Below, piece by piece: positions 46,577-60,200 of a stretch of 64,000 nt of DNA. Under the pieces are notes generated by a model, which searched no databases, was not told the origin of the DNA, and was given only the letters and a program-made list of their open reading frames with translations. The translations under genes were made by a program, and so were the position numbers. Positions within the stretch are counted from its first letter, which is position 1; every line of letters starts with the position of its first letter. This DNA comes from Parasponia andersonii (taxonomy: Eukaryota > Streptophyta > Magnoliopsida > Rosales > Cannabaceae), in the NCBI GenBank assembly GCA_002914805.1, contig JXTB01000119.1, positions 316,395-380,394 of the forward strand, written 5' to 3'.

Positions 46577-48910
46577 ATGGGAGACGTTATACTGTTTGTG
46601 GATGATTTGAAATCAAGTTATGCAATCTCACACTGTAGAATTTGCCATGAAGAAGATTTTGAAAGCTCTTGCAGCTTGGAAGCTCCTTGTGCTTGCTCTG
46701 GAACTGTTAAGGTAAAACCAAAACTGAAAACTCTGTTTTCGTTTCCGCGTTTGTTTTGAATTTGAATTTGATTCTGGTTTTGATTTTTCTGAAAACTCTG
46801 TTCTCATTTCTGGGTTTGTTTTGATTTTGAATTCTGATTTTGATTTTTGAATTTTCAGTATGCGCACAGAGATTGCATACAGAGGTGGTGCAACGAGAAA
46901 GGGAGCACAACTTGCGAAATATGTCTTCAGGTAAAAGAATTCAGCTGACAGTTTTTGGAAACGATTTGGGTTTTCTCTGTTTTCGAAACTCTTTAGATTT
47001 TTTTTTTTTCCCGGGTATGGTATTAAATGGATTGGTCCTCTCTGTTTCTGTAATTTATTGCTGCAAACCGTATTGGGTCTCCCTTCGTTTTTGATTTGGA
47101 GTTGATCGAACCATGCTTTCATCGTTTTTCTAATGTTCCCGGTTTTTCATGGTCTCAAAATTTGTCTTTTGCTCGACTTTTTTTATGTTTTAAGAATCTT
47201 TCTCCGTCTTTCTATGTTTACAGTTTGTTGGTTTCTCGCTATTCGAAAGTAATTAATAATCGGCTTTTGAGCATGTTTTCTCACTCTCTCTTGTATTAAA
47301 ATAGAAATTATGAAGGTTACAATGAATGAAGTTTTATTTTTTTTTAAAATATTGTAATTTTGTCCGTTGTTTTTTCATTTTTGTCATTTAGTGTAGCCTT
47401 CATTAATATATATATATATATATATATATGCCTGCCTTGGGACAGAGATTTCTCCCCTAATTGTATTACTTACACATTCTTCTTGGAATATTCAAATTTC
47501 AAAAAATGGGTCTTTCTAATAAGAACAATATGGTTATTTGCAGAATTATGAACCAGGATATACAGCACCTCCAAAGAACTCTCCTCTAATTGAAGCAGCA
47601 GTGACGATTAGGTACATGTTGGGACCTTCCCATTATCAATTGGACATAATTTAATAATAACAATAACAATAAAGAAAAAAGTGTGTTAGGCCATTCTCTT
47701 CACTTCCTTTCCTCTTTCTAAGCAAAAGGTAGCTTTAAATTTAAACATAAGCTCGAAAATATATATTCCTTACAGCTATTTAAAATGTGTACCATTTGAC
47801 TGGCAAATAAATACTTTTTTGGCCTTTTCTGTGATTGGTTTATTAACTATGAGGAATATACAAACTGTCACAGGGATAGCCTACAGATTCCTAGAAGAGA
47901 ACAAAGGCCAAGACTTGTGGCTGTCACCGCCGAGGGAGTTTCGGTGGAAAACGACTACTCTCAATGCACGTCGGCGGCGGACAGAAGCGCGTCGTGCTGT
48001 CGTTCGCTGGCTCTTCTTGTAAGTTTTTCTTAATCAAAATCTCTCATTCATAGCAGACTGTCATTTGGTCAACTTGTTAAGCAAAGAAAAGTAAGCTTAT
48101 TGTATGCATTCCAGTTGCCTAGTTGGGCTGTATAAAATGGGGTACCTTAAACGTCTAAATGGTTGACCGTGTTGCTAGTCTTGTGAACCCCACATGGGTT
48201 CTCTACTTCTCTTTAAGGCTCCATTGACACTTCAGTATTATTATTCACAAGGGTTGCCCTTAATTGTACCTCCTTTGACGACTGGGATCAAGCTAAGGGC
48301 GTGCAGCAATGTGGGCCTGGAGCATAATCAGTGTCAAATTTTTCATGTTCGTTGTCAATTCTATAAATGGTTGAATTTGCATTTATGATTAATTAATAGT
48401 TTGGCATTTTGAATTGACAGTTCACAGTGATTTTGCTTGTGAGACACCTCTTTGCTATTCTAACTGGCGGAGTGGAAGATTACCCTTTTACTCTTTTAAC
48501 GGTAAGTATATAGTAATTTAATTAGCTATGGCTTGTATCGATTAAACTAAGCAGAAATTTCATATATATATATATATATATATAAATTGCTGTTTAGTTA
48601 ATCTGATTCACTGCTGTGACTCTGAATTTTTGCAGATAATTATTTTAAGGGCTAGTGGAATTATACTCCCAATGTATGTATTAATGCGAGCAATCACGGC
48701 TCTTCAAAACAACATCAGGCGGCAATATCAGGTTTATGTCACACATTTTAAAATGAACCATTAACTTTATATTTATGTTCTTAATTTTTTTTTACCTTGA
48801 TATAACAACGACTAAACTAGGAGCATTGTAATATGCAGGATTCTGATGATGATGACTCTTTAACGTCTGATGGGGACGAAGAAGATGAGCAACACCAAGA
48901 TTTAATTTAA
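46577..48910 (+). CDS. RING-CH (MARCH-type) membrane E3 ubiquitin ligase, DUF3675 class, 222 aa
   Basis: Seven coding exons: 46577-46711, 46859-46930, 47544-47611, 47874-48018, 48421-48501, 48636-48731, 48839-48910, all GT-AG and in phase, total 222 aa. The RING-CH (C4HC3) domain has all eight ligands: Cys20, Cys23 (CRIC), Cys38, Cys40 (CAC), His48, Cys51 (HRDC), Cys64, Cys67 (CEIC). It is followed by the plant-typical [10 protein letters not shown] segment. Two hydrophobic segments lie at about 135-155 ([18 protein letters not shown]) and 165-187 ([18 protein letters not shown]), so it is probably a two-pass membrane protein. The tail is acidic ([18 protein letters not shown]). Family members act as ubiquitin ligases on endomembranes; the substrate cannot be told from sequence. 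No damage seen. Confidence 0.93.
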
Positions 48911-50039
48911 ACGAAGGCTCTAAATACATTTTCCTACTATTATTGTTGTGTACTGGAGCATAGTTTCAATGCTCTCTGCCTTCTGTTATTTTGAGGCAAA
49001 AATTGAAAAAAGAAAAGCAAAGAAAATGAATATTCTTATTTTTTGAAAGATTTTAACGTTGTAGCAAATCTTTGTTTGATAACAGAGCGGTAGGCATCTA
49101 AATTCTCCGCCCAACCAACAACTATTTAAAAATAAAAAAGGACTGTTTCCAACAATTCTGGTTAGTAAGATGAACAACCAAACTTACGGGCCCATACATT
49201 TTGAAACATAGTCAGTTTGATGAAAAGGAGAAAATGTGTTAAATAATATATTGGAAGATACGGTCCTCAGGCAACAATTTTAATCTGTAAGACCCGGAAA
49301 CTAAATGCAAATAAAATAAAACATGCAGTGGAGAACATGAAGTAATCTGTAATGATTGAACATTGGGCTTCAATCCAGTAGCTATTTTTTTTAGATAGAT
49401 ATTTTATTTCTTTTAGAACCATTGAATCGTTACGAAACAATAATAATTTGATTAATTGGAAAAGAATAATAAAAATAAATACTTTGTTTAATTGGAAACA
49501 AAATAAAAGATAAATAAATACACAATATTTAATATAATTTTTTTCTCTATTTTTTATATCAAAATAAAAAAAACATATAAGATAATTTTATCAATAAATA
49601 GGTATAGTGGCCGTATATTATTTAAAATAGATAAGCAGAATAAGAAAATTAAACCCTTTTCCAAAGAAATAAAAACACAATTGTGAAACTAACTCTAAGA
49701 ATTTAAAATTATATTCCTTTCAAAAAAATGAATTTAATATTACTAAAACTTTAATTACTCAAAATAAAGAAAGTCCTAATAATAAATCAAATATTTTAAA
49801 TTGTCAAAGTGTTCATTCATATGTAGTCCAAAATAATGAATACAACACTAGGCTTACTTATAAATAGCAATTGAAAAAGAAAATTAAACACAATTGGAAA
49901 CGAACTCTAAGAATTTTAAATTACTAAATCTCTAGTTACTCGATAATCTAAATAAAAAAGAAGCCCTTAAATTAATCCAAAATAATCCCGAAAAATGAAG
50001 TAATTTTTTTTCTTATTCTATTCTTACTTTAATATCAAA
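48911..50039. other. Intergenic; contains a diverged repeat
   Basis: After the 3' UTR the sequence is AT-rich. About 49670-49790 and 49885-49995 are diverged copies sharing AACACAATTG(T/G), then AACTCTAAGAATTT and TTAATTACTC / CTAGTTACTC. No gene supported. Confidence 0.5.
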
Positions 50040-50513
50040 GTCTCGTTTTTAATGGTGACATGTAACTTACAACGATAAAATCAATTTGACTAAAGACATA
50101 ACATTCATGTGCAAAGACATACTATTAATCTTTTTAAGAGACGAAATAATTTAGATCAAAGATATATCATACAATCATAAAGACATATCATTGACGTTTT
50201 TGAGAGATCAAACTCAGATCAAAGATATACCATGCAATCATAATTCACAAAGACATATCATTCAGAAAAAAGATATACCATATAATCACAAAGATATATC
50301 ATTGATTCATTGAGAGAAAAAATCATAAGTAACCAAAGGTATAAGGCCAATTTGGTATTATTGTGTTATAACTCTGCTGTAAATATAAGCAAGATATACC
50401 ATATAATCACAAAGACATATCATTGATTCATTGAGAAAAAAAAAATCATAAGTAACCCAAGATATGAGGCTAATTTGGTATTATTGTGTTGTAATTCTGC
50501 TATAAATATGAGC
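50040..50513. repeat. AT-rich repeat cluster with a 121-bp tandem duplication
   Basis: 50270-50390 and 50391-50513 are two adjacent copies starting AAGATATACCATATAATCAC and ending near TAAATAT(A/G)AGC. Upstream, from about 50090, shorter variants of CAAAGACATATCATTGA recur several times. Each long unit contains CCAATTTGGTATTATTGTG or a close variant, like termini of some plant MITEs. No coding potential. Confidence 0.8.
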
Positions 50514-51900
50514 AAAAAGAACTGTGAGAAAAAAATATTTAAGTATTTAATAAATTTAATCTACAAATAAAACTATTATGCATATCTAAGCATTTAATAA
50601 GTTATATATTATAAAGTGATATTTTAAATAATTTATACTACGAAAGTAAAACTAATTTTTTGAAAAACAACTCTTATCTTACATCTCAAATTTATATCTC
50701 AAATTCTGAAGAATGATGTAAGAATTTGTACAAAACAAAAGATATGTATCACTCAATAAAAAAGTCAAATATGACCAGAGATATAACATTTAAACACAAA
50801 AGATTTGTCAGAAATTTTATAAGTTGCCAAATTGAAGGAGGACATTCTACAATGTCAAAGAAGAGGACTCATCGCCAACATACTTGCAGACATTTCTCTA
50901 GGATGCATTATGAAGAGCAATATAGGTATGACTAAAAATGATCGGTAAAGAAGGCTAAATAAAGTATTAAACGTCAACAAACAATCCAAATTAGCTGGAT
51001 ATAAACATGATCAAAAATAAATAATTAAGGGAATAATTGCACCAATCTTACTAGGAAAAAAAAAACACTTGAAAACTACATCTCAAATGACTCCATCCTT
51101 ATTTCCACTCATTTATTCTTGTTGCATTTCATTCTCTATGTTATTATTTGGCATAATTTCCAAAAATCTTTCAAGTTCGTTACTTTTAGAGTGTACTCGG
51201 TTGAATTCTTACAATGTCTTCTTTTATCTAAAATATTTTCTTAAAAAAGTATTGACCCACTTGTTATTATAGAAATGTCTTTTTGGACTTTTACTTCAAG
51301 AAGTGAAATTTATCTCAAATAAATCTTACATCTAAGAATAATTAGTTTATGCCACAAAGAAAATATACATGACAACAAATCTAGAATGAAAATAAAATTA
51401 AATAAGCTTACAAAATGGATATTCAACGAATGGATAGATCGACTCCATAACAATAAGTGTTTGTCCCTGACTTTTAGACCTAATCCTATTTTGGTTCCTA
51501 ACTTTTCAAATGGCTTATTTAAGACATCCGATCTTTGAAATTGTTTCAGTTTGGCCCTTACGTCACTTTTACGTCAAAAATAAACAGAATTGTCCAAATT
51601 TTGGCCCTTGAATAATTACTATTAAATCCTATTTTGGCTCCCAAATTTTAAAATATCCATATTTTAGCATCATATCTATTAAAATGTACTCTTATTTTTA
51701 TCTCTACGATTATTTTATTATAAAAACAAACAAAAAAGCATGTGTTGCTCACGTGAGACTTTTAACAAAAATATCTTAAATAATTTGCAGGATAAAAATG
51801 AAGCAGCAGAAAATTTGTGTTTATTTAAACATATATTAGAAAAGTAGAAAATTTATTTTAGTACAAAAATTAGTGATCCTCTGATTATGATTTAGTTTTG
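50514..51900. other. Intergenic, no supported gene
   Basis: AT-rich. About 51455-51680 contains phrases such as TTTGGTTCCTAACTTTTCAA and TTTGGCCCTTACGTCA, which resemble termini of dispersed plant transposons (short GGGACCAAAA-type repeats), but element ends were not defined. ORFs at 50726-50935 and 51069-51272 have no recognisable domain. Confidence 0.45.
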
Positions 51901-51904
51901 AAAA

Positions 51905-53740
51905 ATCATGTGAAGCAACTGCTTCAAAGATAATTTTAGGCCCATTTGCATGTCCAGTGTATTGTCCATGCCATGCAGTAAGGCAATTTTCCCATTTCCA
52001 ATTCATACAATCCAAGCTTCCAAGCATTCCAGGAAACCCACGCCTTTCTCCTTCCTTTAGCAATTTTGCGATATCTGTGTTTGTGTTAGAAATATGAGTT
52101 AAGAAAATAATTTAGATTTGGCTTGGGCTTAGAAGACCAAGTAAATTATAAAGACTAAATTTGTTATAAAACTCATTTTCATTAACCATTTTGAAGCTAA
52201 AAATTGAGTAAGATCCGCATCTTGTTGATGAAAGGTCTTAATGAATTTTTATTCTCCCCCACGAGGATATCGATTTCATATATTCACATATGTACAGATG
52301 AATGAGAAATTATTGCTCAAAAGTGCACAATTGAAATGGAAAATGAAAGAAAAATATTAGAGTCCCACATTGGTGGGAAATGCTTAGTACAAGTGATTTA
52401 TAAAGAACTTTATTTTGTGATAATAGTAAGAATAATTACTATAGATACTTTCTTAGGTGTGTGATTGGAAATTGGACCATAGTAAGTCCAACTTTTTGTT
52501 ACTTCCCAATTTTTTTTTTCTCCTGTCATTTACATTTTTTGCTTCATAAATAGACCAGTTACAAAGCTTTGTAACTTATATATTGCTGCTTAAGATAGAT
52601 TGTTGTTTCATGAAAAAGTAAATTGTCTACCATTAGTGGATGACGGTTTTGGACTAGCATAATAACCAATTTTGGCTTTATGAGAATAATGTCCATTAAA
52701 AACAAGGGTGGTAACCTCTATTTTCTGAACCTATAAAAGGAGTTCTCCTCCTCCTCACTTCTTTATCCAGAAATTGAGAACCTTCTCTTCTCTCTAGTGC
52801 TTTCTTTTCTTGCTGCCTAGAGTTCTTCGGTTTTTCTAGCTATAGTTCTTAGAGAATTTAGAAATTTCATACCTAGATCTTTTAGTGTGTAGGAGTTCAT
52901 TATAGTCTAGTTCGTAAGTGTGGAGATGTTGGTACTTTATCTACTACTCTTCGTCGTTGTATCCTGGGAGACTGATGCTTGCTAAAATCTTCAAGCATTC
53001 CAGTGAAAGGAGCGAATCAGTTTTAAAGACATTGTGACATACACAGTTCTCAGTGGTAACTAGTGTTTCAGAAGTGCTATTAAGATTTTGTTAAAGATTG
53101 AAGCAAATTTTTGGTAACTTTATATATTTGTCTTAAAGTTTATTATAAAGTTTTCTATATACGTTTGTAACCTTATATATTACGAATTATATTCGTTTGT
53201 AACCTTATAAATTGCATGTTAATTATTTCCTACAGTTTGTTGGTGATCTCAAGTACTCTTCTCCAAAAACTCAGTGATTATTTTACAAAATCTTTTCAAA
53301 GACTCAATATTTGTGCTTTCCCCAATCCTAACATATTCGTCCGCACAATCTGCTGCCATGCCATAAGCAAAGCATTCTAATTGCTGCAGTCATCTTTTGT
53401 AAACCGGATAAACCAGCTCTACCTATGCCATCATTTTTTTCGACAAAATATTCATCATGCAACTTGATATTATTTAGTAACGAAGAAACAATGAACGATT
53501 GTCAGAAGGATATGTAGCATTTGTAGAAATATAATCTTAGATGCATTGCTTGTTTCCTTTTACTCTATTCCGATACATGTATCAGCGACCCGTGGAAGAA
53601 CCACCACGGCTAAGGCTAAGTTCATAATCTTGATTTTGTCCCCTAGCATGGAACTCCGAGGCTATGATGGCCATAAAATCTTCTCTTTGTTCTTCATCAG
53701 ATGAAGATTCGTCATAATCTCCATCCAAAATTCACCGACA
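51905..53740 (-). pseudogene. PIF/Harbinger transposase relic, split by an LTR-like insertion
   Basis: Minus strand. From about 53740 to 53590 an N-terminal part reads DEEQREDFMAIIASEF. At 53245-53450 the helix-rich region reads GIGRAGLSGLQKMTAAIRML, then ADEYVRIGEST, typical of plant PIF/Harbinger (ALP1-like, DDE_Tnp_4) transposases. At 51905-52075 the catalytic region starts: EGERRGFPGMLGSLDCMNWK, with the first DDE aspartate in GSLDC, then FEAVASHDF. Homology ends there, so the remaining catalytic residues are lost. Stops occur between 53450 and 53600. The coding sequence is interrupted at 52084-53234 by a foreign LTR-like sequence, but the reading frame matches across the empty site. Inactive. 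Confidence 0.82.
52084..53234. mobile_element. Solo LTR or small LTR-type element, 1151 bp, with 5-bp target duplication
   Basis: It begins TGTTAGAAAT and ends TTTCCTACA (TG...CA ends) and is flanked on both sides by GTTTG (52079-52083 and 53235-53239). It contains GAGTCCCACATTGG, a phrase often seen in plant copia LTRs, and an internal short repeat (TTCGTTTGTAACCTTAT twice near 53150-53215). No coding domain and no second LTR copy were seen inside, so a solo LTR left by LTR-LTR recombination is the simplest reading. It lies within the Harbinger transposase relic. Confidence 0.85.
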
Positions 53741-54208
53741 AATAACTCATTTTATGATGGTTAAATTCAAAAACTCTTCATGTGTTTACATAGGTTGGGA
53801 AAAGTTGTGGATAGTTAAATATTGATTATGTGATAAATTTTTTACTTGTATTTATAGTGATAGTTGGATGGTTGGATGGTTAAGTTGAAGTGGTACTTGG
53901 ATAGTTAAGTTGAAGGTAATTAGTGTTCTATTTATTTTCTTTGTTTTCCCTATTAATTGGAAGTAGTTAAATATTAAGATATAAATCTAAATTTTTGATT
54001 TTATATGAATATAGTGGTGGTTGGATCCTGTAAATATTGGTAGTTCAAATGAGTAAAATATGAATTATATACATGAAAATATGGATGCCATTTTTTTTAG
54101 CACACCAATTGGAGCAAAATATAAAAAAGAGAGGGCCAAACTCAGCATTGGCATTGGCATGCTCTAATATTGATCAACACCCAAGACTAATAAGCCATAA
54201 AGTTTCCG
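53741..54208. other. Intergenic; 3' flank of MSH6
   Basis: AT-rich, with imperfect repeats of TTGGATGGTTAAGTTGAAG near 53865-53920. The part next to 54209 is probable MSH6 3' UTR. No gene. Confidence 0.5.
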
Positions 54209-57200
54209 CTATCTCAAATTTATTTCATTAAGTATTCTTGCATCTTTCTGAAGTTCAATTAGGCAGCTAACCCCAATGTTTTCGGAAGACTCCTTACACC
54301 TCAGATTTGCAACAATACTGTTCAGCTTTTCGATGAAAGCTACCATTTTTTCAGCCAAACATTGCTTCGACAAGCTTTCAGATCGTCTTTTGTGTTTACC
54401 ATATGTTGCCTCAAAATCTCTCGACTTAGCCGCAGCATTTTGCAGTACAGAATCAGGAATTCCTGTAACAAAATACAGTGAGAACTCAAATCAGATCTTA
54501 AGGATCGCTCTAAGGAAAGACTGCACAAGTCAAGGGTACCGTCTACCACATTGAAAATAATGATGGCTTGCGAGAAAAGTTGAAAAAATGGAGGTACTGG
54601 GCAACGAACCCTACTAGTGTCTAGTGGATAACTTATGCCACTTTATTTTGGGTTGGCCAACTATACACCAGCACCGGCGGTACTGATTTTTATTGAAGGT
54701 TAAAAAGAAAAGGCAACAAATAAGCAGAAAGCTTTACCAGCTAATCGTGCAACATTAACACCATAGCTTTTAGGGCAAGCACCAGGAGTTAGCCTATAAA
54801 GAAATGTTACTTCTTCTACGGCTCCAACACCGCTTCCGACTTGGCATGCCATATGGCAGAGCAAGACCTACATAAAATATAAAGGGAATCAACAAAAGGT
54901 TGACCAGGCTCCGTAATATATCAGCACAAATAATCATACAACCAATCATTATCATCATCTATGATATCCACTAAAATAACATATATGATTAAACTATCAG
55001 ACGGCATTCTAGGGTTTTTTTTGTAGCATGCACTTGAGTATAAGTCTAAAGAATAACAAGCTACTAAAACAGAGAGAACCGGGGCAAACCTTGGGATCTT
55101 TCTGATAATCAAAGGCTAATCGGTGGTAGTGAGTAGAAAACATTCCCCGACACTGCACCTTGTGAACAAAATGTTCAAGAACTGATTCCCTGCACAGGAG
55201 AAAATAAAAAGGTTAGATAATGTAGAAAATCAAATTCAAACTGCCAGGTGTGCAACAGATTATGACACCTACGCAATGGCTTGTCCATCTGAAGTTGATG
55301 TTCCACGTCCAAGTTCATCCAAGGCCACCAATGAATTATGAGTTGCAGATGACTGCGCAAAGCATTACACATATAAAAACATAATTAAGATATAAAGATT
55401 TTGTCCCATGACACTTTAAGGCTCCATTAGGAACCTCGATTCGATGAGGTAATTACTAATTAGTCACGCAAAAGGCAAGGTAAAAGAAGTAAACAATTTC
55501 CAGAAGTGCTTCTAGACTTTATTGTGAAACTTATATGTTTCTAGGTACTTTTGTAATGATTTCAACCCTTCAAAAATAACATTATCTTCCCCACACTTTC
55601 CTTTTTCCATCATTTTTTGGTACAATCCAAACAAGAGAAAATAGAATCTCTTTCTTCAAAAAATTAAAAAATAAAAAAATAAAATAAAATCACAAAACTT
55701 TTCCTCCCTAAAATTCAGGTTCCAAACAGGGCCTAAAAGAAAATGAATCTCACCAGCATCATTGCAGTTTCAGAGAGCTCTGTTAAGAAAGTACTTTGCC
55801 CGGCCATAATATGGTCTTTGGCACCCATGCGAACGAAGATTTTATCAACAGGAGAGAGCTCAAATCTTTCTGCAGGCACATCAGCTCCTAACTGTGGAAG
55901 AAAGTTAAAAGAGTGACAAGAACAGCTTTTTAGAACATCTAATTTGTGTAAAATAAGAGGAAAGTACCAAGTGAAAAGATATTTACAAAAGGTAACACAG
56001 AGATCCAAAGTTGTTAAAGAAACAATAGACTTGCCTGGGCCAAAATTATAGCTAAGCAAACTTGGCGAAGAAGAGTCGACTTTCCACCCATATTGGGACC
56101 AGTTAGAAGAATAAAGCTAGGGTTGTCAGAACCTCCAATATTCACATCATTGGGGACAAAAGAACCCTTGCCTAAGGAATCACTTCTAATAACTGGATGT
56201 CCTAAATTTGTTGCAGAAAAACAGGGCACTTCATCTGTACTTGAACTCAATATTGTAGGCTGACAAGTCGGTCCTTCATAAAAGTCACTTGCAATAGCAA
56301 GACTGATCAAAACATCCAGCTCTGCAACATTTGAGATTCGTGATCAGGCATGCAATAAGAGGTAAAGTTATTAATAAAAAGGTTACACATGCTACTTTTT
56401 CTTGTTCCATAGTGCGTGAAATAGGAAGTTTCATTATGACCATTCCAATAATTTAGAAGGCTAATACTTTGGTAAACATATGGGTTGTGTTTGCCAGTGT
56501 TCACATGATGAGAAAGGACTATGGTCAAACTCATATCGGTTTACTGAAGTACTAGTCCATGATTTTCACACTTTAACAATAATAGGTAAGCTACAAACCA
56601 TCCATGACGTCTGTAATCAGATACAGAAAATAAACAAACTGAACAAATTGACGTTTGTAAAAAAAAAAAAAAAAAAAAAAGTTTGCAACCTGCTGTAGTA
56701 GAGACCAATTGTCTCCACTTGATATGATGCTCACAGAAACGTCCAATTAACCTTTGCAGAATGTTTTTCAATGACGACTCCTTTTCACATTCAGCTTGAG
56801 CAAGTTCTCCCAATGACTTCTTAATATTTGGTGTCCAGTACCTGAAGAATCCCTGAACGTGCCAGATCAGGATGAAAGACGTCAGAGTCAGAGCTAAGTG
56901 AATTGAAGAAAATGAAAAATCATCAGCACAAAATTATGGTGATAATGAATGCTCTCAAATGCTTGTCATTTAACAATTTCTCTGTATGGTTGCGAGATAT
57001 AATGACAACCAGATCAACTCAATTCATCATGTTGTTCTGTACTAACCTTTTTGGATGAACGTAACTCATAGTCCCGAGGTACACAACCACGCAAACTTTC
57101 TGGCACTTCTAATAGGTATGCTTCCTTTCCAATCGTGACATAAGTGATCTGTAATAGAAAAATCAGAGGACAGATCCGTAAGTTTTCTTCTCAGATTTAT

Positions 57201-60200
57201 TGCTACGTACCTACTATAACATTTCTAAGAGCTCAAGTATCTATCTTCTGATTCTTACTGATGTATCTCCGAGTAATTTGCGCTGCTCTTTGAGGTATTT
57301 TGATAAGCTAGACTCAATCTCCTTAATCCTTTTACAGGCAGAATCATACTCCACATCAACTCCTTCATGAGGTATTATACGACCTGAATTATTGGCTTCA
57401 ATCCAATCAAAGGCATCTTTGAAATGAGCAAGAACTGGATTAATGTGAGGAAAACCTGAACATAAATGAAATAAAATATCTCAGAAAAGGATATGAAGCA
57501 AATTATTTCAAACCAGATGTTTCAAACAATGGACCTATTAACCTATCCAAGCCAAATTGGTTACACTAAATCAACTTTAAAAACAAGCTCTCTATTATAT
57601 CAAATGGATACCAGAAGTAAGCAAATGATGAAGTTGCCTGGATTCAACATTTTCCAAAATGGCACCAAGTGAAGAACAAGCTTGTGCCATTAATTCGCAA
57701 CCGCGCAGCACTGAAATAAACTCCTGAAGCTGTTTCTTGGCTGCATCCTCATACAGAACCACCTTATTAGCATTCCTCCCATTAGCTTCACTGCATTCAG
57801 TCAAAATCAGTCGAATGATTCAATAGTCATAAAAGACTTCTAAATTGTCTGCACGGGTTCTTTCCAGGATACCTAATAGAGAATATACGTGGCAGCAGTC
57901 GCTCCATGTCTGGCAACGTGGATAATGCTTTTCGATATTCAAGTGAAAAAGGTAGATTAACTCCCTGGAAACAAAACAAAAAAGTCAGCACATTTCTACG
58001 GCATCAAACAATCATGTAAATCTAAAACTTAAAAGAAAACCACAATATGAAGAAAAATGATAAAATTAGTAACTCTATAGAGCCACCCCCCCCCCCTCTC
58101 AGTGCGAAAATAAAATAATAATAATGAAATAAATAAATAAATTTGCAAAAACATAGTAAAAAAAGTTGTTGACGTCAAACTGAAATGACCAGAATGACCT
58201 CACTAAAGATTTTAACCCGACAGGTTGCCCGAGAGAACTGCACAAAAGTTAGAGTTAGGACAATCAACAAATATGCTTGTACTAATTAGTGTAATCTATC
58301 TAGGCTTCCCAATATAACACTCCCACGATTGTAAATAGCGGGCCAGACATTGTAAACTACTCCCACGATTGTAAATAGCAGGCCAGACATTGTAAACTAC
58401 TTTCTTTGTCTAATAATTAGTACTACACTTAGGACAAGTGTATATTTCTTATAGGATCAGTAATTCATTCCTCAGGCCATATATGGCTACCATATCTCTG
58501 TATTGTTCGGTTTAGCAATAATATTAAATTTTCTCAAACTCTCTGTTTTCATTCCATAAGGAATTCAGTGAAGCAGAAAAAGGTAACTAAAATGATTTTT
58601 ACCCGTAAACTTGCCACAGCCTCTTGGCGCTCCTTTATTGACTCAACATGATATAGAGGTCTTGCAAGCCATGTCTTCAGCAGCCTTTTCCCAAACGCAG
58701 TAACACAGTGGTCCAGTTGTGCATAAAGGGTCCTTGAGGGAGTACACATCACTCAGAAAAGGTAAAAAAAAAAAAAATTAAATAAAAAGCATAAAATCAA
58801 TGAAGCATAGAGCAAGGTTTACCCTAAAGAGCCTCCATTTCTGCTGTTCTCAAAAATCTCAAGGTTCTCCAGCGCAGCTGCATCAAGAACCAAGTATGGT
58901 TTTGCTATAATGTCACAAAAACCAGAGGACGGAAGCAACTCAAATTTTGCAAATCTAAGCAACATCTCATCCAAGAAAGCCTGTTTTAGATAGAAAAGAG
59001 TGCCTCCAAGAGCTGAAAGTGCATAGCTGCCATTCTCGCCTGCCCTCACTAGCTCTGCTAAAACATCTGGCAGGAAAGTCAATCCTTCCTCAATAAAAGA
59101 ACTGATAGCATTGGAATTCTCTCTGCTTGAAGACCTGGGAACTGATCGATTAGAAGCAAGTTCATAGATACTTTTGACTTCATGAACAGTTTTCTCAGCA
59201 TCCCAGAATTCCAAGAATGGAACTAATTCATTCACTAGGGGAGATCTTGTATGTCTTAGCAGCACTTTCTCAGTTTCCAGACTAAGTTCCTTAGCAGATT
59301 TTACAATTTCAACCGGCCTCAGCTCAGACAAGAGACAAGACAAGGAGCTGCACTCTGAATCATCGCCAAACTACAAGAAAGCAAGAACTCTTAAGTAAGT
59401 ACTAAGTGAAACACATCAGCATAAAATTTGTTATTTCAAGAGCAATTAATCAAGTTTTAAATCAAAACTGAGAACAGATATACAAAGAATGGTAAAAAAT
59501 GAATGAACTTGAAGTTCTGCAGACCACATTCACACCTGTCCAAGAATGACCCTACTGGTAGCAACATCAACCACACAAACCCCAAAAATCCGCTCTACAT
59601 TTTGGCTCCCCACGTTCTGACAGTTTTCAGTCACTGCCATTATGTAAGAAGCATCAGGATTTGCTGACAACATCTCTCCTTCAGTAAGCGTTCCTTTAGT
59701 AACTACTGCACATATTTCACGTTTCACGACCTACAACACCAGAGGAAACAGTCATAACCTTTATGTAATTGCAGTATGAAATCTTTTGCCGTGGACATGA
59801 AAAACTGGACAGTATTGCCTTCTATGAAGAATAACAAATACTAATCACAGGCAAAACAAGATACAGGACAAATGAAGTGAAGAATTTGATTTATGCAGGC
59901 TGCCAGAATAACCACTAGAGGAAAAAATGAAGATGCAATTAAAAATGGGAGAAGACATTTTTTCACCAACCTTATCTTTGGAACCCTTCTCTTTGCGACG
60001 AAGCTCCAACTGTTCAGGTGTTTCTGTCTGCTCCACAACAAGCACTCGATAACCCTGTTGAGCAGCCAAGATTAATATTTCTCCAACATAACAAAAAATA
60101 GACCTCTCAAAGACATCAAAGTACATGAACCCAAAAGTAGAGGATATCAAATACATTAAGAAATCTAAAACCCACCTTCCGGGCCAGTTTCTCCACATTC

